From Acetobacteraceae bacterium (GTDB lineage: Bacteria > Pseudomonadota > Alphaproteobacteria > Acetobacterales > Acetobacteraceae), in assembly GCA_003506895.1 (NCBI GenBank), contig DNXO01000024.1:12377-20774 (forward strand): a DNA stretch of 8,398 nucleotides, written 5' to 3'. The notes beneath the pieces were generated by a model. It saw only the letters and a program-made list of their open reading frames with translations. It did not search any database and had not been told where the DNA came from. Positions 1-6,460 of this stretch are shown one piece after another (within the stretch, counting starts at the first letter, position 1; each line of letters starts with the position of its first letter). The position numbers and the translations under genes were made by a program.

Positions 1-326
1 TGATGATCGACTTCGCGCTGGAGGCCGAACGCGTCGAGGGCAAGCCGCCGCGTGAAGCCATCCATCAGGCCTGCCTGCTGCGCTTCCGTCCGATCCTGAT
101 GACCACGATGGCCGCGCTGCTGGGCGCCCTGCCGCTGATGCTGGGCACCGGGACCGGGTCGGAACTGCGCCGGCCGCTGGGTGTCGCGATCGTCGGCGGG
201 CTGATCGTCAGCCAAGTGCTGACCTTGTTCACCACCCCGGTGATCTACCTGATGTTCGATCGCCTGGCGTCGCGCATGCGTGGGTCCTCCGAGGGCGGCA
301 AGCCGGAAGCGAGCCCGGCGGAATGA
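1..326 (+). CDS. mdtB: MdtB-like RND multidrug efflux permease, C-terminal end only
   Basis: This is the last 107 or so residues of an inner-membrane RND (AcrB-type) drug/proton antiporter; the rest lies left of the window. The reading frame is already open at base 1, so the ATG at position 3 is internal, not a start. The piece begins at the MIDFAL segment that follows TM10 in this family. It then shows the RFRPILMTT motif and the last two membrane helices, ending in a VSQVLTLFTTPVIYL stretch and a short polar tail. The wording is closer to MdtB than to AcrB or MdtC as I remember them. The stop overlaps the start of the next permease gene in an ATGA, so the two are probably translated together, as in mdtABC operons where MdtB and MdtC form a mixed trimer. 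Family is certain; the MdtB assignment rests on a short C-terminal piece plus gene order. Confidence 0.85.
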   Translation, partial: MIDFALEAERVEGKPPREAIHQACLLRFRPILMTTMAALLGALPLMLGTGTGSELRRPLGVAIVGGLIVSQVLTLFTTPVIYLMFDRLASRMRGSSEGGKPEASPAE

Positions 327-3300
327 ACATCTCCGCTCCGTTCATCGCCCGTCCGGTGGCGACCACGCTGCTGACCATCGGCATCGCGCTGGCGGGGATT
401 TTCGCGTTCTTCAAGCTGCCGGTTTCGCCGCTGCCGCAGGTCGATTTCCCGGTGATCTCCGTCCAGGCGCAGTTGCCCGGCGCCAGCCCGGATACCGTGG
501 CGAGCAGCGTCGCCGCGCCGCTGGAACGGCATCTGGGCCAGATCGCCGATGTGACCGAGATGACGTCCAGCAGTTCCGTCGGGTCGGTGCGCATCGTTCT
601 GCAGTTCGGCCTGAATCGCGACATCAATGGCGCCGCCCGCGACGTGCAGGCGGCCATCAACGCCGCCAGGGCGGACCTGCCGACCAGCCTGCGCAGCAAC
701 CCGACCTATCGCAAGGTGAATCCCGCCGACGCGCCGGTACTGATCCTGGCACTGACATCGCAGACCCTGACCCGCGGACAGATGTACGACTCGGCAACCA
801 ATGTGTTGTCGCAGAAACTGTCGCAGATCGATGGCATCGGCCAGGTCATCATCGGCGGTGCGGCGTTACCCGCCGTGCGGGTGGAGCTGAACCCGACCGC
901 CCTGTTCAAATACGGCATCGGGTTAGAGGGTGTGCGCGCCTCCCTGGCCTCCGCCAACGCGAACAGTCCGAAGGGTGCGATCGATTCCGATATCGTCCAC
1001 TACCAGCTTTATACCAACGATCAGGCCACCCGTGCGGCCGACTACAAGCCGCTGGTGGTCGCGTATCGCAACGGCGCGGCAGTACGGCTGTCGGATGTCG
1101 CGGAGGTCGAGGACTCCGTGGAGAACATCCGCAACCTGGGCCTGTCGCAGGGTCAGCCGGCGGTGCTGGTAATCCTGTTCCGGGCACCCGGGGCGAACAT
1201 CATCGACACCGTGGACAGCGTGAAGGCGGCGATCCCGCAGTTGATGGCCGCAATGCCCCGCGACATGGATCTGCTGATCGCCAACGACCGCACCACCACG
1301 ATTCGCTCCAGCCTGCACGATACCGAAATGACGTTGCTGATCGCCATCGGGCTGGTCACCGTCGTCGTCTTCCTGTTCCTGCGCAGCGCGCGGGCCACCC
1401 TGATCCCGGCAATCGCGGTGCCGGTCTCGATCATCGGTACATTCGGCGTGATGTATCTGATGGGCTACAGCCTGGATAACCTGTCGCTGATGGCGCTGAC
1501 CGTCGCCACCGGTTTCGTCGTCGATGACGCCATCGTCGTGCTGGAGAACATTTCCCGCCATATCGAGGACGGTGTTCCCCGGATGCAGGCGGCGCTGCGC
1601 GGGGCCAGGGAAGTCGGTTTCACCGTGATCTCCATGAGCCTGTCACTGATCGCCGTGTTCCTGCCGATCTTGCTGATGGGCGGCATCGTCGGCCGCCTGT
1701 TCCGGGAGTTCGCGGTCACCCTGTCGATAGCGATCATGGTTTCGCTGGCGATCTCGCTGACCACGACGCCGATGATGTGCGCGCTGATGCTGAAACCGCC
1801 GGACAGGAGCAAACCGAAGAAGCGCAGCCTGTTCGACCGAGCGCAGACGCTCTACGGCCGCACGCTGGCCTGGTCGCTGCGGCATTCGTTCCTGGTGATC
1901 GTGGTTCTGTTCATCACCATCGCGATGAACGTCGCGCTGTATATCGTCGTACCGAAGGGGTTCATGCCGCAGCAGGATACCGGCCGGATGATGGGCTTCA
2001 TCCAGGCGGATCAGAGCATCTCGTTTCAGGCGATGCAGCAGAAGCTCCGCCAGCTCTCGGCTATCGTGCAGCACGACCCGGCGGTGGGGACATTGGTGGG
2101 GTTTACCGGTTCGGGCGGCGGCGGCGGAAGCGCCCAAACCAACAGCGGGCAGGTATTCGTTTCGTTGAAGCCCACGAACCAGCGCGACGGCATCGATACC
2201 GTCATGGCCCGCTTGCGCCGAGCGCTGTCCGTCGTTCCGGGCGCTCGGCTTTTCCTTATTCCGATCCAGGACATTCGCGCGGGCGGTCGGCAAAGCAACG
2301 CGGCTTATCAATACACGCTTCAGGCCGACAGTACAGCCGATCTGTACGAATGGGCACCGAAGCTGACAACGGCGCTGGAGCATTCGCCGATCCTGAAGGA
2401 CGTAAGCTCCGACCAACAGCAGAGGGGCCTGGAAACCGACCTGGTCATCGACCGGGAAACCGCCGCCCGCCTTGGTCTCGCGGTCAGCCAGATAGACAAC
2501 ACACTGTACGACGCGTTCGGGCAAAGGCAGGTATCGACGATCTACAGCGCGCAGAACCAGTACCACGTGATCATGGAGGTCGCGCCGCGCTACTGGCAAG
2601 ACCCCGAGACGTTGCGTGATATCTACGTCAGCACAGCCGGGGGCTTTGCCTCCGGCACGCAAACGACCAACGCGGTGGTGGGGACCGTGGCGACGGCGGC
2701 GACCGCCAGCACCAACACCGCCGCGACGATCGCCGCCAGTTCCGCGCGCAATGCCGCAACCAATGCGCTGACCACCGTCGGCAAGGGGGTCGCGTCATCC
2801 GCCGCGGCGGTCAGCACCAGCAAAGAGACGATGGTGCCGCTGGCGGCGTTCACCCATTTCGGCCCCGGAAACACCGCGCTTTCGGTGAACCACCAGGGAT
2901 CGTTCGTCGCCAGCACGATTTCGTTCAATCTGGCCGAGGGCAAGTCGCTCAGCGACGCGACGATCGCGGTGCGGAACGCGATGCGGGACATCCAGATGCC
3001 CGCCTCGATCCAGGGTTCATTCGCCGGAACGGCGGCGGTGTTCCAGCAGTCGCTCAGCAGCGAGCCGTTGCTGATCCTGGCGGCCCTGGTGGCGATCTAC
3101 ATCGTGCTGGGCGTTCTTTACGAAAGCTACATCCACCCGATCACGATTATCTCCACCTTACCCTCGGCGGGCGTTGGGGCGGTTCTGGCGTTGATGCTGT
3201 TCAACACCGAATTCAGCATCATCGCGCTGATCGGGGTGATCCTGCTGGTTGGCATCGTCAAGAAGAACGCCATCCTGATGATCGACTTCGCACTGGACGC

Positions 3301-3610
3301 GGAACGGACCCTGGGGCTGTCACCGCGCGAGGCGATTTTCGAGGCCTGCCTGATGCGTTTCCGCCCAATCATGATGACGACGGCCGCCGCGATGCTGGGC
3401 GCCCTGCCGCTGGCGGTGAGTTTCGGCGACGGCGGCGAGTTGCGGCGCCCGCTGGGCATTTCGATCGTGGGCGGCCTGATGGTGAGTCAGGTACTGACAC
3501 TTTATACTACGCCAGTCGTGTATCTCTATCTGGATCGCTTCCGGCTATTTTCGAAACGACAATGGAACCGGGTCTTCCCCGGTACCGCGACGCCAGAGGC
3601 GGCCGAGTAA
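323..3610 (+). CDS. mdtC: MdtC-like RND multidrug efflux permease
   Basis: A complete 1095-residue inner-membrane RND permease that exports drugs or other amphiphiles using the proton gradient. The N-terminus (FIARPVATTLL, then SPLPQVDFPVI) is the classical first helix and start of the porter domain. The proton-relay pair is Asp401-Asp402 in TGFVVDDAIVVLENIS of TM4, and the partner lysine is Lys981 in GIVKKNAIL of TM10. A glycine-rich loop (Gly596 to Ser603) lies in the second periplasmic domain. The protein is about 70 residues longer than E. coli MdtC (about 1025). The excess is mainly an Ala/Thr/Ser-rich insert at residues 771-836, just before the conserved MVPLAAF segment. The start ATG overlaps the stop of the upstream permease by 4 bp. 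Only a weak, distant GGAAG (305-309) lies ahead, so translation probably depends on coupling. The stop overlaps the next gene by one base. Substrates cannot be read from the sequence. Confidence 0.92.
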   Translation: MNISAPFIARPVATTLLTIGIALAGIFAFFKLPVSPLPQVDFPVISVQAQLPGASPDTVASSVAAPLERHLGQIADVTEMTSSSSVGSVRIVLQFGLNRDINGAARDVQAAINAARADLPTSLRSNPTYRKVNPADAPVLILALTSQTLTRGQMYDSATNVLSQKLSQIDGIGQVIIGGAALPAVRVELNPTALFKYGIGLEGVRASLASANANSPKGAIDSDIVHYQLYTNDQATRAADYKPLVVAYRNGAAVRLSDVAEVEDSVENIRNLGLSQGQPAVLVILFRAPGANIIDTVDSVKAAIPQLMAAMPRDMDLLIANDRTTTIRSSLHDTEMTLLIAIGLVTVVVFLFLRSARATLIPAIAVPVSIIGTFGVMYLMGYSLDNLSLMALTVATGFVVDDAIVVLENISRHIEDGVPRMQAALRGAREVGFTVISMSLSLIAVFLPILLMGGIVGRLFREFAVTLSIAIMVSLAISLTTTPMMCALMLKPPDRSKPKKRSLFDRAQTLYGRTLAWSLRHSFLVIVVLFITIAMNVALYIVVPKGFMPQQDTGRMMGFIQADQSISFQAMQQKLRQLSAIVQHDPAVGTLVGFTGSGGGGGSAQTNSGQVFVSLKPTNQRDGIDTVMARLRRALSVVPGARLFLIPIQDIRAGGRQSNAAYQYTLQADSTADLYEWAPKLTTALEHSPILKDVSSDQQQRGLETDLVIDRETAARLGLAVSQIDNTLYDAFGQRQVSTIYSAQNQYHVIMEVAPRYWQDPETLRDIYVSTAGGFASGTQTTNAVVGTVATAATASTNTAATIAASSARNAATNALTTVGKGVASSAAAVSTSKETMVPLAAFTHFGPGNTALSVNHQGSFVASTISFNLAEGKSLSDATIAVRNAMRDIQMPASIQGSFAGTAAVFQQSLSSEPLLILAALVAIYIVLGVLYESYIHPITIISTLPSAGVGAVLALMLFNTEFSIIALIGVILLVGIVKKNAILMIDFALDAERTLGLSPREAIFEACLMRFRPIMMTTAAAMLGALPLAVSFGDGGELRRPLGISIVGGLMVSQVLTLYTTPVVYLYLDRFRLFSKRQWNRVFPGTATPEAAE
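2633..2830 (+). other. Ala/Thr/Ser-rich low-complexity insert within the MdtC-like permease
   Basis: Codons 771 to 836 of the MdtC-like gene encode 66 residues, of which 42 are Ala, Thr or Ser, with no aromatic residue after Phe775 and only three basic residues and one acidic one. In MdtC-type proteins the segment before it (RDIYV) is followed after only a few residues by the MVPL segment, so roughly 60 residues are extra. The reading frame is intact and codon use resembles the flanks. The insert falls in the C-terminal periplasmic porter/docking half, so it should project into the periplasm. The edges are approximate because the family comparison is from memory. Confidence 0.7.
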
Positions 3611-5064
3611 TGCGTTACGTCTGTCTTTGCCTGCTTTTGGCGGGCTGCACGGTTGGTCCCGACTACAAGCGGCCCGACGCCCCGGCCCCGCCGGCGTTCA
3701 AGGAACTCGCCGGCTGGAAGATCAGCCAACCGGCCGACGCCGCCGACAAAGGGTCATGGTGGTCAGTCTATCATGACCCGGAACTCGACCGGCTGGAACG
3801 CATGGTCGCGGTGTCGAACCAGACAGTGAAGGCATTTGAGGCGCAATACCGCAACGCCCAGGCCCTGGTCGCGGTCGCACGGGCCGGACTGTTTCCGACC
3901 GCCGGCCTCAGCGGTGGCGTGACCCGCGCCGGCAGCGGTTTCAGCAGCGGCAGCAGCCTCGGTACGTCATCATCGTTCGGCAGCAGCGGTTCGCGCAGCG
4001 CCACCCTATACAGCGTCAGCGGCACGGTGGCGTGGGACCTGGACGTGTGGGGACGGATCCGCCGTCAGGTGGAAAGCAGCACCGCGGCGGCCCAGGTCAG
4101 CGCGGCCGATCTGGCAAACGCCCAACTGTCGGTGCAGGCGACGCTGGCCGTCGATTACTTCGATCTGCGCGCCGAAGATGCGTTGCGCCAGTTGCTGACC
4201 GAAACGGTCGCGGCCTACGAGCGCGCATTGCGGATTACCGAAAATCAGTACCGTGCGGGTACATCCTCCAGCATCGACTACGTCATCGCTTTGGCACAGT
4301 TGCAATCGACTCAGGCGCAGTTGGTCGCGGTCGGTGTGCAGCGGCAGCAGTTCGAGCATGCCATCGCCGTGCTGACCGGCCATGCACCCGCCGAACTGAC
4401 CATCGCGCCGGCACCCTTGGCGGCGGAGGTGCCGGTGTTGCCGCCCGGCCTGCCGTCGGCACTGCTTGAGCGCAGACCCGATATCGCCGCCGCGGAACGG
4501 GTGATGCAGCAGGAGAACGCATTGGTCGGCGTTCAACTCGCCGCCTACTATCCGGATATCTCGTTGTCGACGCTTGGCCAATACGTGGGCTATCCGCTGG
4601 GCCAACTCATCAGCACCAGCAATCAGGTATGGTCCCTGGGCGCGACCGGAAGCGAGGTCCTGTTCAACGGTGGCCTGCGCGCCGCCGATGTCGCCGCTGC
4701 CCGAGCAACCTATGATGGGTCGGTCGCCGCGTATCGGCAAACCGTTCTAACGGCGTTTCAGCAAGTGGAGGACGCATTGTCGGGCCTGCGTATCCTGGAG
4801 CAGCAAGCCCAGGCCGAGGCCGTCGCGGTGAGCTCGAGCCGGCGAGCGGTCGAGTTGACGTTGAATGCGTACCGGGCTGGAACAGTCGCCTATACAAGCG
4901 TAATAACAGAACAGACCCAGTTGCTGTTGAACCAGCAGGCGGCCCTGTCGGTACAGCAAAGCCGGCTGGTTGCGAGCGTGGCGCTGATCGAGGCGCTGGG
5001 CGGTGGCTGGTCCACCGACGATCTGCCCAAGACGATCGAAACGATCAGCCCACTGATGCCGTAA
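3610..5064 (+). CDS. NodT-family outer-membrane efflux lipoprotein (TolC-like channel)
   Basis: A 484-residue outer-membrane channel that should complete the tripartite pump with the two RND permeases. The start at 3610 is chosen over an in-frame ATG at 3562 because it puts a lipoprotein signal peptide at the very N-terminus: a short hydrophobic stretch ending in the lipobox LLAG-Cys13. This is followed directly by the family hallmark TVGPDYKRP. AGAGG at 3595-3599 gives a ribosome site, and the ATG shares one base with the permease stop (TAATG). Two outer-membrane efflux repeats are visible: AWDLDVWGRIRR at residues 141-152 in the first, and RRPDIAAAERVM at 288-299 opening the second. Residues 107-130 are unusually Ser/Gly-rich, in the place expected for a surface-exposed beta-hairpin. 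The C-terminus (EALGGGW, then a short tail) is normal for the family, so the gene looks intact. Confidence 0.93.
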   Translation: MRYVCLCLLLAGCTVGPDYKRPDAPAPPAFKELAGWKISQPADAADKGSWWSVYHDPELDRLERMVAVSNQTVKAFEAQYRNAQALVAVARAGLFPTAGLSGGVTRAGSGFSSGSSLGTSSSFGSSGSRSATLYSVSGTVAWDLDVWGRIRRQVESSTAAAQVSAADLANAQLSVQATLAVDYFDLRAEDALRQLLTETVAAYERALRITENQYRAGTSSSIDYVIALAQLQSTQAQLVAVGVQRQQFEHAIAVLTGHAPAELTIAPAPLAAEVPVLPPGLPSALLERRPDIAAAERVMQQENALVGVQLAAYYPDISLSTLGQYVGYPLGQLISTSNQVWSLGATGSEVLFNGGLRAADVAAARATYDGSVAAYRQTVLTAFQQVEDALSGLRILEQQAQAEAVAVSSSRRAVELTLNAYRAGTVAYTSVITEQTQLLLNQQAALSVQQSRLVASVALIEALGGGWSTDDLPKTIETISPLMP

Positions 5065-5068
5065 GAGT

Positions 5069-5413
5069 GATGATCCGGCGACCTTGCCGCCCGGAGGATG
5101 GTTGCCGACAATTCCCGCTTCGCGATGGGGAAGGCCGCATTGGCGGAGCAGACGTCCGCCGGACCGCTGATCGGTCAGGGGGAAATCGGAAAGTACTTTA
5201 CCCATTTCCTCAAGCAATCGCCGGCCGCGACAGTCGCGACGAGGGTTACTCATACCGGGGTGTAATGTCGCATATGATGTCGGGCTTTATACCTTCACGG
5301 TGGACGGGGATCAGTCGAGTTCGCGCAAGCAAATAAGGGCCCGCTATACCTTCATCTACGCACCGACACATGGGCGATAGCTGATCGTACACCATCATTC
5401 CTCGGCGCTTCAG
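5069..5413 (+). pseudogene. Decayed SgcJ/EcaC-type DUF4440 (SnoaL-like) gene, truncated at the 5' end
   Basis: No open frame spans this stretch, but pieces in different frames join into one recognisable family. From about 5098, frame 1 reads ADNSRFAM, then GEIGKYFTHFLKQSP and TRVTHTG up to 5259. Shifting one base at the GGGG run (5257-5260) gives CNVAYDVGLYTFTVDGD, then ARYTFIYAPTHGR, a TAG at 5378-5380, and LIVHHHSSA. DUF4440/SgcJ/EcaC proteins typically carry YF.HFL, DVG.YTF, ARYTFVY and RWLI..HHSSA in that order, so the TAG sits where Trp (TGG) is expected. Upstream, DPATL at 5072-5086 is a third piece in yet another frame, less certain. The N-terminal part is missing, because the efflux channel gene ends only four bases before the first piece. 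Family members are small proteins, often exported, of mostly unknown activity. No ribosome site or start serves it. Sequencing error is the alternative for the single-base lesions. Confidence 0.72.
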
Positions 5414-5621
5414 GTTCCATCGCCATACGGCTGCCGTCAGGTCGCCGGCTTGAGATGCCGCACTGTGTCATAATGGTCGCGCAGGCGGTTCAAGCCCAAC
5501 CGCATTTGATCCAGGTCAAGGATGTTCTCGATTTGGAATCGTTCTCTCCAGCGTGACCGGCGCGATTGCCGGCCGTTGTTAGCGCCCAGGCCAACCGGAG
5601 CCTGCCGCTTAAGGAGAGACG
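5414..5621 (+). promoter_or_regulatory. Upstream control region of ompW
   Basis: This stretch has no convincing coding frame. It holds the FNR-type box at 5506-5519, a small GC hairpin (CCGGC at 5557-5561 pairing with GCCGG at 5568-5572, loop of six) in the probable leader, and a strong Shine-Dalgarno AAGGAGAG at 5611-5618. If the box sits at the usual -41.5 of activated promoters, transcription would begin near 5554 and the leader would be about 68 nt. I see no good -10 hexamer at the matching place; TGGAAT at 5534-5539 is the nearest resemblance but is too close to the box. Confidence 0.5.
5506..5519 (+). promoter_or_regulatory. FNR/FnrL-type (FNR-CRP family) operator upstream of ompW
   Basis: TTGATCCAGGTCAA reads as TTGAT-N4-GTCAA, against the FNR/Anr/FnrL consensus TTGAT-N4-ATCAA, with one half-site mismatch. 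It lies about 110 bp upstream of the ompW start. ompW is known to be under FNR control in E. coli, which makes the match biologically sensible. A second copy with a single base difference sits before the cbb3 oxidase genes in the same window. Confidence 0.68.
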
Positions 5622-6290
5622 ATGAAAAGGACTCTGTTTGCCACCACGATGCTGGGTGCGATGGCACTTAGCTTCACGGCATCCGCTCAAGGCTTGTTCG
5701 ATATGAATGCCCCGCTGGTAGGCAAGGACGCCGGTGCCTTGATGGTTCGCGCCCGCGCCGTCGGCGTATTGCCAGGCGACAGCAACAGCAGCATCTCCGC
5801 CATCGGCGGTCATGTGGGCGCTTCCCAGACCGCCGTTCCCGAACTCGACTTTTCCTACTTCTTCACCGACCACCTTGCCACCGAACTGATCCTGGCAACC
5901 AGCCAGCACACGCTGCAAGCCAAGGGCACTGCCGTCGGCAGTTTCGACGTTGGCACCGTGTGGGCGCTGCCTCCGACGCTGACGCTGCAATACCATTTCC
6001 TGCCGCACGAGGCATTCAGCCCGTATGTCGGCGCCGGCCTGAACGGGACGCTGTGGTATGGTGAGAAGCCTTCCGCCCCGGTGACCCACTTCAATGTCGG
6101 CAACAGTTGGGGTCCGGCCTTCCAGGTCGGTTTCGATTACAACTTCGCCGGGCGTTGGTTTTTGAATATGGACGCCAAGTATATCCTGATGAACGTCGCC
6201 GCGCATGTTGACGCCCTGAATACCACGGTGCGGGCCCACGACCAACTGAACCCGGTTCTGCTGGGGGCGGGTATCGGCTACCGATTCTAG
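5622..6290 (+). CDS. ompW: OmpW family outer-membrane beta-barrel protein
   Basis: A 222-residue outer-membrane protein of the OmpW family, eight-stranded barrels thought to pass small hydrophobic compounds. The N-terminus is a clear Sec signal peptide (MKRT, a hydrophobic core, cleavage after Ala22 in TASA-Q). The mature part opens with GALMVRARAVGVLPGD, the usual first strand of the family, followed by ELDFSYFFTDHLATELILA, the LTLQYHF strand and the SPYVGAGLN strand. It ends in GIGYRF with the C-terminal Phe needed for barrel insertion. Length agrees with the family (about 210-230). AAGGAGAG six bases upstream fixes the start. It appears to be a single-gene unit: an FNR-type box lies upstream and a hairpin with a T-run downstream. 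Low-oxygen expression is inferred from that box and from known FNR control of ompW in E. coli. Confidence 0.93.
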   Translation: MKRTLFATTMLGAMALSFTASAQGLFDMNAPLVGKDAGALMVRARAVGVLPGDSNSSISAIGGHVGASQTAVPELDFSYFFTDHLATELILATSQHTLQAKGTAVGSFDVGTVWALPPTLTLQYHFLPHEAFSPYVGAGLNGTLWYGEKPSAPVTHFNVGNSWGPAFQVGFDYNFAGRWFLNMDAKYILMNVAAHVDALNTTVRAHDQLNPVLLGAGIGYRF

Positions 6291-6346
6291 TGGTTCGTGC
6301 AGGTGGCAGCACCGAAGCCGTGAATCACGCGATCAAACAAAGGGGC

Positions 6347-6386
6347 AGGGTGATATCCACGAGCCAACCCGAGTGGATATCACCCT
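6347..6386 (-). terminator. Perfect 14-bp inverted repeat, probable terminator for the minus-strand gene
   Basis: AGGGTGATATCCAC (6347-6360) and GTGGATATCACCCT (6373-6386) are exact reverse complements around a 12-nt loop. On the + strand no T-run follows, so it is a poor terminator for ompW. On the - strand the stem is followed by GCCCC and then TTTGTTTG (6341-6334), a passable intrinsic terminator for the TauE/SafE-like gene ending at 6461. A regulator site or mRNA-protecting stem is the alternative. Confidence 0.5.
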
Positions 6387-6396
6387 AATCGGTTGA

Positions 6397-6434
6397 GCCG
6401 CCGGCCCCGATGGTGGCCGGCGGCAAGCCTTTTT
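6397..6434 (+). terminator. Rho-independent terminator of ompW
   Basis: GCCGCCGGCC (6397-6406) pairs perfectly with GGCCGGCGGC (6415-6424) around an 8-nt loop, giving a very stable 10-bp GC stem. It is followed after five bases by TTTTT (6430-6434). It lies about 107 bp beyond the ompW stop, and the convergent gene ends at 6461. On the - strand it lacks a T-run. Confidence 0.65.
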
Positions 6435-6460
6435 CAACCCCGCCTGACATGGCCATGGCG

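Noticed and set aside
280..1479. 399-codon + frame overlapping the MdtC-like gene
   Set aside because: Its product is Arg/Gly-rich low-complexity sequence in another frame of a certain RND permease gene.
2108..2131. Glycine-rich loop of the MdtC-like permease as a novel insert
   Set aside because: Glycine-rich loops at this place are common in MdtB/MdtC-type permeases, and the length difference is only a few residues.
1643..2662. 339-codon minus-strand frame inside the MdtC-like gene
   Set aside because: It is antisense to conserved RND helices and porter sequence. The composition is typical of a GC-driven shadow and no domain is recognisable.
5067..5336. Open + frame of 89 codons after the efflux channel gene
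   Set aside because: The peptide is Arg-rich with no recognisable feature, and a different frame pair in the same stretch gives clear DUF4440 motifs. It is a shadow of the pseudogene.
5557..5572. Small GC hairpin as terminator of the efflux operon
   Set aside because: The stem is only 5 bp and TTGTT is not a usable T-run. It lies in the probable ompW leader, some 490 bp beyond the last efflux gene.
5437..5667. Minus-strand frame across the ompW promoter, with a plausible-looking C-terminal end resembling a transposase fragment
   Set aside because: It covers the FNR-type box, leader and signal peptide of ompW. I could not tie the peptide to any transposase family, and no terminal repeats or other insertion sequence parts are present.
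5490..6245. Long minus-strand frame opposite ompW
   Set aside because: It mirrors the codon structure of ompW, which has a signal peptide, barrel strands and terminal Phe. GC-rich genes often leave such antisense frames.
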